From Carposina sasakii (Eukaryota > Arthropoda > Insecta > Lepidoptera > Carposinidae), in the NCBI GenBank assembly GCA_014607495.2, contig CP053160.1:4588001-4652000 (forward strand): a DNA stretch of 64,000 nt. Direction: 5' to 3'. A program made the position numbers and the translations under genes. Of the stretch, positions 33,939 to 46,074 are shown in pieces (within the stretch, counting starts at the first letter, position 1; each line of letters starts with the position of its first letter). Below the pieces are notes generated by a model. The model was not told where the DNA came from, made no database searches, and saw nothing but the letters and a program-made list of their open reading frames with translations.

Positions 33939-36491
33939 CATTCAGTTTGTATTACCTATTACTTTATGATGCCGAAACAGGTGAACAAATTAAAATCTTT
34001 TTCATTTTGGAATAATTATAAATGACTTTACATAGTCACAGCTTCTTGCAATACCTCTGGAAAATGTGAATAGACGGTCATAAGCATGACAATATCAAGT
34101 AGCGCCAGAGGCGACACCTCTCCGCTATACCGGTGCTAAGTAGGTCGAATAATGCGCGGGTTTCGCACAAGGGTACTCCGAACCCTCCTCGAGCGCCCTC
34201 TGAACCACTCAACACCAAAATCGCTTGATTTGACATGATTTTTAAATGCCGATAGCGGTTTGAGAAATTTTTAGGTGAAATTTTGCTTTGTTGGATTTTT
34301 TGAAGATCCTCAGCTACAGGATGGAATGTACTTATCTATTAGTTTTTATGCATATCAGGTGCTTAGCAGTTTCTTTAATTATTGACTAATTTAAAAGATA
34401 CTCTCTGTCATAAATTTGAAAAAGACAAGGATAATAGGTATTATTATTATGCTTAAATAACTTTATTATTGGTAAACTAGCATTATCAGCATCCTGTCCG
34501 GCTGTAATCTGTAAAACAGAGTTGGTATCAGCTCTATATGGCATTAGTATTCAAGTCAAAGTCAAAGTGAGTCTCGTACTCATACCTAAATACGCCAACA
34601 TATTATTACACTTAGGTTTTTTTGTTTTATTTGGGATTATATATTTATTTATTTAATCATCTAGGCTTGAAGATAAAGAAGTTTAACATCTATTCTGAAA
34701 GTTTACTCGCCTTTTAAATGCCGACCTTGAAGCCCAATTACCCACAAACAGAAGTTATATCGCGGTAAAGAAGCATTAAGCTAATTGGCAGACCCGGCAT
34801 GGGCGCGGCGGTATCACCTGACGCCACCGCCATCAGGAATGTTCAAATTATTTTCACTTTTCAATTCCCGCTCCGGACACGAACGGCCCGTGACGAGTAT
34901 TTAGAGCGCTTGATAAATTGCCACCCAAATCGATTTATCGCGAAGTCGCTCACTGAAAAAAAATGCAAAAATACACCTTAAAAATCCGTCGGAATCTTAT
35001 AATAGCCTTTTCATCAATCAGTACAATGAAATTCGAAACTGACACGGGGTGTGGAATAAGAAAAAAGGTAGAAAAGATGGAAAAAATTTAGAAGGCTTTC
35101 GTCTTTTTCATTGTTCAGCAAATAAGCCTAGTGGTGGGACAAAGGCGTGTAGTGTGGCACGTAAGGGCCCCGCTGCAGTGCGGTGAGGGCCCCGCTGCAG
35201 TGCTCGAGATGAGAGAGGGCGCTGAGGGGCTGACGCGAGCAGAAAGCCGGCCGCTATTACTGCACCGCTAAATAGGATGCGACTTATGCAACATTCCCGA
35301 ATAGGTTGCTAGGCATGCAATATTAATTGGCTTTAGCTTGCCTTATATTTAATAAAAATGACTGAATTTATATCTTTTATATATCGTCAAATTAAAATAA
35401 GAATCGTAACGTCGCGTCCCATGCCTATCGTGTATTCTGCGATAAACCTGATCATAAACACTTGAGATACTTTCAAACAAGATACTACCTAAAGGAACAT
35501 CATTTATAAAACATTTGTCACAGAAAAGAAGATTACTAAAACTACTGAAATATTGGTAAATGAATTTACCAAACTTGGAAATTTAACTAAATCAATTTTC
35601 ACCCTAAAGAGTGTTGAAGTAGTTTAATTAGTTAAACCTCACAAAAGAAAACTATCGAGCAAGATTATTTAAATTTCACCCGAATCGAGATTTAATATTC
35701 AATTTGAAGTGAATAAGTTTGGGCTCGGGCGTAACAAGAAGTTCTATTCAGGATCGTAATCAGCGGGCGACCGGTCGCTTACAAAACTCCTGCTCTTATC
35801 GCCGACTACTGTACCTTTCTACTTGTATTTGTGAATATTTATGTCTTTTTATAAACGGTACATAACCTATTGACTATGAATGAATGCAACCTACTTATTT
35901 TTTGTGACATAACACATTTTTTTAAACATCAATCTTCTCAAATTTTTATCTTTTGAATAATTTTCACCATAGTAGATTATTTGATATTGTTAGTTATTCT
36001 AGGCTAACCAAGATTACTTGTGATGTTACTCTTAGAAAGGTTAAAACCGCAAATCGGTCCATATTTTGGGATGATCTATTATTATATTATTTCCAACTTG
36101 GAAAATGTTAAATCATAAGGAGTCAAAGTTATGGTTGACTTTGGTGTATTCTCCGAAACAACTATTTGCAAACAACTTATAAATATTCATTTAATTAATT
36201 TTCGAGCTCAAACCAAAGTTTCTTATAATAATAGCTGAGAGAAAAGAAAATCTTCTATAATATAAATTGTATAGGATCTAGGTACTTATTACGACCTTGA
36301 CCAGGAAGTCATACAGAAAAATTCTGCGTAACGTGTTAGGTATATTCGGTGAAAATGCAGGATTCCTAGAAAGATAGCTTCATTTCACACAAAAATGTGT
36401 GGCTTCACTGAATGTTTTCGACCAGTTGACATAGTATTATTTATAATTAAGCACAAAATTGAATATTGTATTTCTCGTTCATTGGTATATA
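33939..36491. other. Non-coding DNA with GC-rich patches
   Basis: No gene was recognised. GC-rich blocks lie at 34105-34215, 34790-34900 and 35155-35270, the last with a 22-bp tandem duplication. These may be regulatory. Confidence 0.4.
35164..35203 (+). repeat. Tandem duplication of an 18-bp GC-rich word
   Basis: AGGGCCCCGCTGCAGTGC occurs at 35164-35181 and again at 35186-35203, a 22-bp period with identical sequence. It is a recent local duplication in GC-rich DNA. Confidence 0.8.
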
Positions 36492-37060
36492 CAGGATGAT
36501 TTTTGGTCGTCAACGTTCCTGAAAACTACGGAATCTTCTCATCATCAAGATCATTTTTCTCCATAGAAGCATACCTGGGAAGTGTCTGGTTCCGAAGATA
36601 TTAGGGTCCAAAGTTGAGTAAATAGACTGCGTTTTTCTGCATAAATGCACATAGACGCGCGTAGCAAGATTTTTTCACGAGAAATCTTATATATAAAAAT
36701 GTATTGCTGTTCGTTAGTCTCGCTAAAATTCGAGAACGACTGAACCGATTTGGCTAATTTTAGTCTTGAAATGTTCATAGAAGTCCAGTGAAGGTTTAAA
36801 CGGTAATAAAATAGGGAAAAATTTATTAATACGTTGAGACTGTACCAAAGCGAAGCGAGGGCGGGCCACTAGTAATTAATATATGTCTATGATAAAACTA
36901 GTATAAACACTGTACAGTATAAATTTCGCCCGATCAAGTAATTTAAAAATAAAATAAAAAAAATTACATTGTTTCCCAGCGTTTTTTTTGGCATAAACTT
37001 ACTTTATTTGATGTATAGAGTACTACCCTTCGTTAAGGGTGGCAACGAAAAAACACCCTG
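36492..37060 (-). mobile_element. Mariner-like MITE family 1, copy E, split by a Helitron
   Basis: It is the reverse complement of the family. The plus-strand left end is CAGGATGATTTTTGGTCG and the right end is ACGAAAAAACACCCTG, with TA on both sides. Within it, 36685-36872 is a foreign insertion. Without that, copy E is 381 bp, the family length. The 75-codon frame at 36551 crosses the junction and is spurious. Confidence 0.85.
36685..36872 (+). mobile_element. Non-autonomous Helitron (188 bp) nested in MITE copy E
   Basis: It starts TCTTATATATAAAAATG and ends GGGCGGGCCACTAG, and it is preceded by A and followed by T. TC..CTAG ends inserted between A and T with no target duplication is the Helitron signature. 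Copies A and D, read on the same strand, show the joined empty site CACGAGAAATAAT or CCCGAGAAATAAT. The interior has GAACGACTGAACCGATTTGG, usual in lepidopteran Helitrons. A 3' hairpin is not obvious. Confidence 0.8.
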
Positions 37061-39285
37061 TATACGCAACTTACATGCATCTATCAGCAGTACCAGCATC
37101 ACAGCCGACAGCCCAAAAAACAGAATATATTTTCAAATCTAATCTCTATGAGAGCCAAACGGTGTACATCTCCATACATCTACATATGGCGACCGCGCCA
37201 CATGAAGCATACTCCTCGTAAAAATAACTCGATTACACTCCACATTCCGTCCTGGACGCAGATAAAATGCGGTTATCACAATTACACTTCGACAAAACTA
37301 ACGAGCTACAACCTAGTCCTCTCTTTGTAATAGCAAATGAGAATTTTAATCATATTATCCTGATATACCTACAGGAGACGAAGTTTATTCAATTTGTAGA
37401 TCGTTTTATTCTGCGCCCAGTGAAACTCGTTTGCGCCTACTGTAATAATATTCCAGGAAAATACGTTTTTATTATAGTGGCCAGTAAAGTTTATTATTTC
37501 ATAGCAGTTTAACAGTATTTTACTACAAATTGTATCAATAGATATAATTCTTCTAGGCAAATGTAATTTTAAGATTAAAGCGACAGAGCTGGCAAAAAGC
37601 TCAAGATTGATTATGAAAATACGCGGTCACTGCCTCCTACTATGTAAACAAGACGTCATTGCCTCCTCCGACATCGGTTCAATCGACACACTGTATAGAT
37701 GCCCTATCAGCGGTGGCAGCGACAGTTATTGCCAGTTAATTTGGCACCACTGTCTTTTAAAAGAAATGTCCTGGAGTCGGGGGGCCCCTCGCTGGGCCAC
37801 GCGGGGTTCCGCACCCGGGCCTAATGGACCCCCGACCCGCCGGGGGGCGTCTACAGACATTGCTCTTATCGAAAGAAAGCTAAGACTTTCTTAATAACGG
37901 AGGATTTAGCTACCTATTACAGAAAGGATACAATTTTAGTGAAGATTAAGGAGTTGTAACTTCCTCGAAATTAATACTCCGGTTAGTATTACAGATACCA
38001 GTAATATGGCCATCTACCGGTACATGTATTTTTAAATCATGGAGAAACTCACTGTTTCAATACATATGTGATATCAAACAAAAGTTCAACCTTACTTAGT
38101 GATAAATAAAATGTTCCAATGATACACAGATGTTGTATGATCATGATGATTGCATACCTACTACTTTTCTATACATGTGTGTACTGTATAGTGAACCCTT
38201 GATGGAAATAGTGAATGCCTCGCTTACTTGTACTAATTTCGAGCAAAACGATATTGTTAAATATTGCATAAGCTTTTAATGAAGCTCGTATTATTCCTGG
38301 CCGATTAAAACCATGTTCTATTTGCTAAACACATTCGTTCCACCGCAACCTGACGTTCAAGTTTCAAGACAGACGTGTCGACGAGCAACTGCTCCGAGCA
38401 GCGCATTCCCGCAAGCAAATGTATCCCTTATTATCTAAGTAGCAAAGTATCATGTCGCAGAAAATAAGTAGTTATTTAATTCTTTGACAACGATGTTTCA
38501 CAGCCACTTAAAACTTCTGAGTGAATAACAAATCTCCTCAGCAGTCTATTCGGCGGAGTTGGGCTGTTAAACTGTTTGTCGCTAGACAAAGCGCAAAGGT
38601 CTTAAAAATTTCCAGCGAATAAAAAGTCCGTTTTAGGAGGCTGCGGTTACATTTGAATTAGTTAAATTGGCCTTTTCCACTTCTGAATCTAAAGTTGGAC
38701 ATTTATAAGCTTAGAGGGAAACTGTTAACATGCAAACACTTTTAGCAAAAGGTCTATATAACTGATACAATATTTTTTAACTACATACTTACTATTTAAG
38801 TGACTTTTATTTAAGCATATTGGAGAATAAAAAATTTGCTGTGTATTTGCTTATGGGGCAAGTTCGGTCTCGGATAAGATATTTTATGTCCGACTTGCCC
38901 CCATAGCCATTTACCTATTTATTTATTTATCTTAGTAGCCCTTATGAGGCACCGCAACACTCTTAAAACTAAAAAACTAAAGTAAACTAAACTATAATTA
39001 TGTTTTTTTTTTATCTACTTATTATATTTATATAGGTGCATGTGCAATAACTATTGTCCAGTTAAATATTCATTTAAGTCATAGGGACATATTTCAATCT
39101 GGTATTTTTTTAATATATGGTTAAATGTGGTTAATTTACTCTCATTTTTTATTTTTTTCGGTAATTTATTAAATATTTTGATTGCAATAAAATATGGACT
39201 TTCGTTTCTATATCACCAATTCACTTTTAGAGGAGGCTTGAATTTGTCGAATTCTACACACCTTTTAGTGACAAAATTTCAAATA
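37061..39285. other. Non-coding DNA with one very GC-rich block
   Basis: No gene is supported. 37770-37860 is strikingly GC-rich, with GTCGGGGG at its left and CCCCCGAC at its right about 50 bp apart. The 95-codon frame over it (37607) has no known domain. Confidence 0.4.
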
Positions 39286-39976
39286 TCTATATCTATAGGT
39301 ATACTAATATTATAAAGAGGAAAACTTTGTTTGTTTGTAATAAATAGGCTCAAAAACTACTGGACCGATTTCAAATCCTTATTGGACCTGGATGAACATA
39401 CTATAAGAATTTCCCGATATTCCCACGGGAAGGCGACCAACGGGAATTCTATATTTTTTACGAAAACCGCTATACATATGAAGCTGAAATTGGGCATATA
39501 TGTTCATTGGGGACAGCGAGGTAGGACTAAAAACGGATTTCCCGAAATTCCCACGGGAAAGGGACCAACGGAAATTTTTTTTTTTACGAAAACGGCTACA
39601 CATATGAATCTGAAATTGGGCATATATGTTCATTAGGGACTGCGAGGGAGCACTAAGAACGGATTTCCTGAAATTCCCACGGGAAGGTGACTTACGGGAA
39701 TTTCAAATTTTTACAGAAACCGCTATTTTTACGAAGCTTAAATCGGATTAGGGACTATGAGGAAGCTCTAAGAACGGATTTCCAGAAATTCCCACGGGAA
39801 GGGAACCAACGGGTGTTCCAAATTTTTACGAAAACCGCTGTGCCTACCTACATATGAAGTTGTAGCTAATGTACTGATATGTACCGAAGCGAAGCAAGGG
39901 CGAGCCACTATCCAGATTATTTCGACATTTTGTTTTTTCTGTAGTCCACGCGGACGGAGTCGCGGGCGTCCACTAG
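39286..39976 (+). mobile_element. Helitron-like element with internal tandem repeats
   Basis: The left end is A|TCTATATCTATAGG, or six bases later at the second TC (39292). It is followed by ACTAATATTATAAAG and ACTACTGGACCGATTTCAAA. The right end is GGAGTCGCGGGCGTCCACTAG|T. It is about 690 bp with A and T flanks. An internal CGAAGCAAGGGCGAGCCACTA resembles the 3' end of the small Helitron at 36685, so two related units may be fused. Frames at 39331 and 39379 are repeat artefacts. Confidence 0.6.
39405..39850 (+). repeat. Four diverged tandem units of 115-128 bp
   Basis: The marker TCCCACGGGAA recurs at 39421, 39549, 39675 and 39790. Each time it is followed by ACCAACGG-like text, TTTTTACGAAAAC, and CATATGAA..CTGAAATTGGGCATA in the fuller units. 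Periods are 128, 126 and 115 bp. These are internal minisatellite units of the Helitron-like element. Confidence 0.75.
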
Positions 39977-41773
39977 TTTTCAATAAAGCTCTTCACACAC
40001 TATGTCCCTATCAAACGTGTCTGTTTATCTGTGGGAATCAGCTCTGAAAAGAGCGTACGAGACGGCAATGATTAATGCGGCCGGCGACGCGACGCTGTAC
40101 CCTACCAGACATTAATTTATATTATGTTACGTCAAGTACGTTAAGTTTTGTCTTCCAAAGTTAATAATCACACATAGTTACATGTTTCCAATGAATTGTT
40201 AAATTTTAAATCCTCACATTGTATTTACCTATGAAACATAATAAATTAAGTAATTCTCATTCTGATTCATACAAGGCATGGCTTATACTCGTAAAGTTAA
40301 CACATTTAACTTCAAATAAATGTTGGGTATAGCATTAAATATTATCAACCAAAATTTCATACAAAAAGCTATAGCGATGGCGCATATGTAGTAGCCTACC
40401 TCTACTGGTTTTTTAAAAACCACACTATGACGTCTGTTCGTTTTATTATTAGAATACAATAAATATCCTTTAAGATATTTATTATTAGGACATCAATTGT
40501 CCAATCGTCCAGATTACCACAGACTAAAACATATCTGTCCTGCAATTATATAATTGCAAGTTGACAAATCCGTTCGCTCGTGAATGTGGCATTATCTACG
40601 TTCTGAGAGCCTGAGTCCAATCAATTACAAGACGCAGTTGATTACTCCCTCTTCCGACACGAACCAAATGCAGTAGGCTGGCGACAAACAATTTCTACTG
40701 TAGTATAGAGACATTTAAGATCTTTTCTGCGATCATTATATATTAATTGGCATGTTTGTTATTCTATTCGGTTAATTAAAAAGTTCTTTGTACTCGCATT
40801 AAAACCTTTTACATTCACTTATATAATTAAGAAAATCTCAAATTTCCTTTAAAATATCAATCATGTTAATGCTATAGAACAGTGGTTTCTATTCTCAACA
40901 AATCCCAAGACTTTACACTCAATTTTACTTGTCACAGTTCATAAAATAAACTTCTATTGAAGGCGCCAAAAGATCCCTTATCTCGGTTACTGCCGCTTTG
41001 AATAACGATCCAAAGTGTAACCCCATCGCGGCGTTCTTTGATGTCCTTTAATTATAAAAGTTTTTTCGTAAAGTCTCGCCCTTTTAAACCCGGTCGCAGA
41101 CCTCGCACACAACCTACGACCTATTAGAAGTACCACAAATTGCGACATTGTAACTTGATGAATTCTGCAAAAAAAAACCCACGACAAGACAAAATAAAGC
41201 TGCTTCCACAACGAAACGGGACCAACTCGTGCAATTAAAAAATATTAACTCTTCCAAATCATGATTCTTCAAAAGTGAAGAGTGCTCATTTTCCGAGTTT
41301 ATAATTTACAAGTGAACATTTTGTACTGTTATTTTATTTTTGTGCGGTCTGTCTGAACGGACGACGTCATTTCTCCATGTTGCTACATGTGTGTGAATAT
41401 ACGTTTATGGTATTATTATTGTACTAGCGCGGCGGTTTCTTTTAATTAGAGTCCTTTGCAAGTTTTAGGTATTTTTTCCTTTCTACGAGAAGTCAGCATT
41501 TCGTTGTCGGTCTCTATTACAGGATCAGATATTAATCGATTGACATATTTTCAATCTTCCCACGTTTTAGCTCACGAATCTACTCAGTATCAGCTTAGGG
41601 AAAACGAGGGGAAGAAAATTTATATTGTTACTACTATTTTATATTCACATCGTCGTCGTCATGTCGCATCGAACAGCCTAAACTTCATTTATCATCGGCT
41701 TAGGTTTGAGATATGTTTCCAAAATACGAGTCTAAAAAATAAATAAAACATGCAATAAATAATTTTATTATTT
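39977..41773. other. Non-coding unique DNA
   Basis: AT-rich, with no gene and no repeat recognised. The 96-codon frame at 41456 has no known domain. Confidence 0.4.
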
Positions 41774-42008
41774 TTCCTGGGCTGATGCGGGGCTTCACTA
41801 GAATACATCAGCTGCATCTCCTTCCGTGCATGTCGTAAGATTCGACTAAGGAACTCGAGCATTCTCTCAAGCGGTAAGCTAGTAGGTAACTTGTCACTGG
41901 TCATTTACATCTGTCCTCGTTATATTAAACGTAGCTGTGTGATCTACTTTATGATCTTGCAGTTCTGGCTACACCATATGAGAACACAACCGTGTATATA
42001 TGTATGTA
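41774..42008 (+). mobile_element. SINE-like family B, complete copy
   Basis: This 235-bp element runs from TTCCTGGGCTGATGCGGGGC to a TATATATGTATGTA tail. It is flanked by TTTATTATTT at 41764-41773 and 42009-42018, a 10-bp target duplication, though of low complexity. Partial copies lie at 2845, 7250 and 33184. The phrase GTCGTAAGATTCGACTAAGG resembles GTACGAGGCGATTAAGGG of family A, so the families may be related. I see no clear tRNA-type A and B boxes. Confidence 0.65.
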
Positions 42009-42018
42009 TTTATTATTT

Positions 42019-45000
42019 CTTTATTAATGCAAGGTGGTTCTGTTATTACTATTACAGTAAAGCCTAGATAGATACCAATACTTATGTGTTACAGCTTTAG
42101 CTGTCTATAAAACCTCATACAAAATCGTTCTCAACAATGTAAGCTGAAAAATCAATACAGATTCATAATTGAAATATGACGCAAAGAAACATAGTTGTGG
42201 GCCTACTAAGTAGGGCGCGGTGGGTCGAGCAGAGTAGCTATCGATCAGGCCTTACAGGCGTCTGGCCTGGCCTTAGTCTGCCTGGGTAGTGGGTACCCTC
42301 GTGTAGCCTATATAAAGATGTATAAAGACTCACTTGCTTCTGTCTGTTCCCTGGTACGATGACCTAGTGGAACCATTCCCTAGCGCACTGTTGATTGAAA
42401 AAGCATTGTTTTATTCGATTACTTTGGTTGCTATGTGTTATTTGTAAGCATCGAACTGAATTGAATTTCTGACGTTCATAAAAAAGGAAATATTTGCCCT
42501 TATTCATTGGACTTATTCTTAACATAAAATTATTTATCAGATTTATATTAAGTATAGGTACTTAGGCATTAAATAAAAGGTAGTTGGTATACTTACTTAG
42601 CAACCAAATATCAGACTCTTGTCATAAGATCTTACCAAAACAAATCCAGAACATAAAAGCCTGCGCGCTGAATTATTAATTGACAAGATCTAATGGAAAG
42701 CACAGAATAGAACAAACCAAACTATCTCGAATTACTAATCGATTTGGGATTTGTTTTACTTTGGAACAGATTATAGCTCATAATTGTCCGATATGATGAA
42801 TTATCAGAGATGAACGAACCGACATAAATCGAGTGCCGGGGGCGTCTAACTTTTCAAGGCTTTTTATTCCACATTTACGTATTTACGTTCCGATTCTGTT
42901 AAAATGTACAATATTTATTCCAAGATCGTTTATTGTTCATTTTGTTTGTGAACTTGCGAATCATGATACTTAAATGTGACCTACTATGGCTTCTTCTTTT
43001 TACCAAAGAAAGTTTACATCTTTATTATTACGGACTACTTTGTGTTGAACTACTAGCAACGTCGTTAACGAAGCTAATGTGTGTCCCTTTAGTGATGTCG
43101 GGCAAATTATTTGCAGCGTTTGACGCTTATTCGTCTTTAATGAACCGCCAACAGCATTACCGTTCGCGTCGTGGACATTTTCTACCGTTTTACCACTGTC
43201 ATGAATGTCCCTATGCACTTAGCTCATCCATTAAGACCGTTGCAACGATCGCGACCGTAAAACCTTTACAACATCCTTCCACCACTTGTAAAGCGTTTTG
43301 AGAGTTATTGCTTCTTTATGAGATCTAACATTAATGGTTGCTATCTTTTTGCGCGAATGTAAAATATGTACGTCTATTGCTTATACGAGAACGTAGTTAA
43401 ATGCAGTGTCATCATCTTAAAAGCTTGGAATGTAGACAAAAGAATGTAAATAGCTCTGCGTAGCTTGTTATTCGTAGAGCATAAACCATTAGCTTAGCTA
43501 TTTGCTCAAAGCACAAGTAAAACGTATTGGGACAACAAACCGTCTGAACGGGCGACGCGCCAAGCAGCCGTAACTCTACTCCTGACGCGGGAGGACTCGC
43601 AGTTTATCCCGGTTTAATACAATGCAGCCAATAAAAATGCGCGGGTTTAGGAATGAGCGCAGGTTATTAGGAAAGGTCGTGATTTGCGAGTTGCCTCCGA
43701 GATAAGTTTAATCAGAGTGCCATTAAGTTTTACTGCCGAGCCGGGTGCATACGGTTTATGGCGGGTTTGGGCGACATTGTCAACAGATCTTGCGACGGTC
43801 TTTACGGCTGCTGAAACGTTGCTTTAACGGTTTTATAGTTTTCGTCGTTCGTCGCGCTGCCGGTCACGGCTCCTTAATAGCCCGCGCTAAGTGCCCCCGA
43901 GCGGCTCCCTGCCCTCAAATATCTTGTATGTTTTTCTAACATACTCTGAGATTTCCATCTTTACGAGATTTTTTCTTTTTATACGACCTCAGTCTCGTCT
44001 GTGGCTTAGCGTAGATACTCTCGGATCAATATTAGGTAGCCAGTCTTCATGAAAAGAAAATACAAATACTAAACCACTCCAAATATATTTACAGCAAGGG
44101 TCTGCTAAAAATTGCCTTGCAATGTGTTTTAATAATTTCACAAAATATCATATTCAAATAATGAAACAAAATAGTAGTTCACCTACCTATTCATTTTAAC
44201 TTCGATATGTATTATTATTTCATAGGTAATAAGTGCGGTCTAAGCGAAACATAACCTCAATCATACTAGTAGTTCCCAGGTTAATTAATAGTTTAATTCA
44301 AGTTGCATTTACCAATAAATTGAAAATATGATATTTCACCTCAAAGCGTCGAGCATAACTAGTTCACTTTGACACATGTCCTTATATGTATTCCGTAACA
44401 GTCGCTAGTGCAGCCTGCAGTCGACTGCACTCGCGTTATTAATTTGCAGTCTAATTAATAGTGTGTGCGATTAATCAAGATGGTCACGTTGCCGTCGACG
44501 CCTGACGGTATGTTGTTACTGGTAATTGATATGGCTGAGGTCGTAAGGTTTCTTTACAAAGTTACTTTGAAAACTCTAGCGGTGTAAGTTATAAGATTAA
44601 AGGCTTATTTGTAGCCATTATAATAAGTTAATGCAAATTCTGTTCGAGATTCAAAACGGATACATGTAAAAACGGTACGTAGGTTTAGGTAGATACCTAC
44701 GAATAATAGGGTATTAAGAATTCAGTTTAGTTTAAGTATATAATAATAACTATAAAGTTTTATACAACTTAATTACTATTAAAGTTACTATTAAAAGTTT
44801 GTAAAGTGTTTTAAATGGCACGTGTTAAGGGGTAAGCCCACGGTAAGCCTCGCCAATAATAATTTTCCTCCGCCGCCTCGTAATAATTTCATTACCTACC
44901 CGAGGATATTAATTCTGGCATTTGTTTTTATTAATCTTAATGTCAGAATAAATATTCAAATCCCATATTCAAATGGAAACATCCAGCTCGTGACTGTAAA

Positions 45001-45327
45001 TAAAAACGAAAAACAAGCGGAATCTATCCAGCCAGCATATTGCAGCAGTCAAGTGCCCTCATAAGGCTGCATCTAGAAAGCGACAAGAGCTTCCCGCGGT
45101 AAGTCACCGCCCGCCGCGCCGCCGCCGATTCAAAGGATCCGACTACACTCGACAAGCCCGCTTCTCCTCAAACGCGCATTCGTACTCGTATTATGAATAT
45201 GGCTATTCACTTGTGTTGCGGCTCGAACTATCGACAGTTTTACACCTCATTCATATTATATGCTAAACTGCTGTTTTTTTTGTTATTTCACATTTTGATT
45301 CAGTTTGAGCTAGGTACATACATATTA
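42019..45327. other. Non-coding DNA with GC-rich patches
   Basis: No sure gene. A GC-rich block at 42210-42310 contains CAGGCC..GGCCTG. The 122-codon frame at 42933 has hydrophobic stretches but no recognised domain and no ribosomal or splice context. GC-rich DNA lies at 43535-43915 and 45085-45180. A small ORF candidate is at 44480. Confidence 0.4.
44480..44587 (+). CDS. Possible short coding exon or 35-codon small ORF, unknown
   Basis: An ATG in fair context (tcaagATGg) opens 35 codons, starting MVTLPSTPDG and ending at TAA. The first nine codons mostly end in G or C, unlike the surrounding AT-rich DNA. Codon 10 is cut by a plausible splice donor (GACG|GTATGT at 44508), so the real product could be a short first coding exon with the rest elsewhere. 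A second weaker donor-like GTAAGG follows at about 44542. Upstream is a palindrome, TGCAGTCGACTGCA (44416-44429), and several homeodomain-type ATTA sites. I recognise no protein, and chance is a serious alternative. Confidence 0.12.
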   Translation: MVTLPSTPDGMLLLVIDMAEVVRFLYKVTLKTLAV

Positions 45328-45475
45328 TGGTCGATTTTGACCGACACACATAAACGTAAACTTAATATTAGTCAGAACTATATCTCTCCCTTCTTAACAT
45401 GAAAGGCTGAGAGAAAAAGGGACAGGTGGGATTAATTTTACGTTTAGGTTTAAGTGTAACGGTCAGAATCGACCA
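45328..45475. mobile_element. Small TA-flanked MITE (148 bp)
   Basis: The left arm TGGTCGATTTTGACCGACAC..AAACGTAAACTTAATATTA pairs with the right arm AATTTTACGTTTAGG..GTAACGGTCAGAATCGACCA, about 43 bp at roughly 80% identity. TA lies on each side. A worn sister copy is at 33823-33938. Confidence 0.7.
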
Positions 45476-46059
45476 TATTACCTATACTTACATATGATTT
45501 TTAATGGCATTCAAAAAGACGTTGATTTAATTGTCATATTAATATGGATTTCAAACAAGGTTGTCGTGAATTGAAAATTAAATTTTTATGGAGAAACCGG
45601 CGGTTATTATTAGACTCAAACGGTTCCATATAGATTTTTTTATAATATTGTAATTTTTAGTCATCATGTATTTTGATTACAGTTGAATTATGACATTCTT
45701 TGGCAAGTTATATAATATAAAATTTTAATTGTAATGCCTTATTACGAACTGGGTATAACTCCGTCCTAAAGGTATTTAATCAAAGTGCAGTGAACGCGTA
45801 CACACGTATTTGCATGCACCCGACAAGTTTGTCACGATATGTCGCATCGTAGATTAGCAATCCATGGGTTTACTTCGGAATTGTGACTGGTCGTGTTCAT
45901 TTCATGTGGCAAACTATTTACTTGAGAGGGGTAAATGATAGGTTATATTATAACACGATTATAACACGCTGACAAATAGACAAAAGTGTAAGTTATCGTT
46001 TTATATATTTTTATTCGGATACAAATGGTAATTGAAGTTAAGTCAAAAGACATAAAAAC

Positions 46060-46074
46060 ATCATCATCATCATC
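46060..46074. repeat. (ATC)n microsatellite
   Basis: Five ATC units with no recognisable retroposon body attached. Confidence 0.7.

Noticed and set aside
30950..35710. Similar peptides around HPNR in three short frames (near 30985, 34921 and 35686)
   Set aside because: Two align as TR.AR.E..(8)..HPNR with mostly third-position changes, which looked like paralogous exons. About 9 of 19 identities is within chance when thousands of residues are compared, and no full domain or splice pattern supports it.
39331..39636. 101-codon frame with an internal peptide repeat
   Set aside because: The repetition comes from the non-coding tandem units of the Helitron-like element.
42933..43301. 122-codon plus-strand frame with hydrophobic stretches
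   Set aside because: A frame of this length is expected by chance in 64 kb. It has no domain, no Kozak support, no splice context and no repeat protein similarity.
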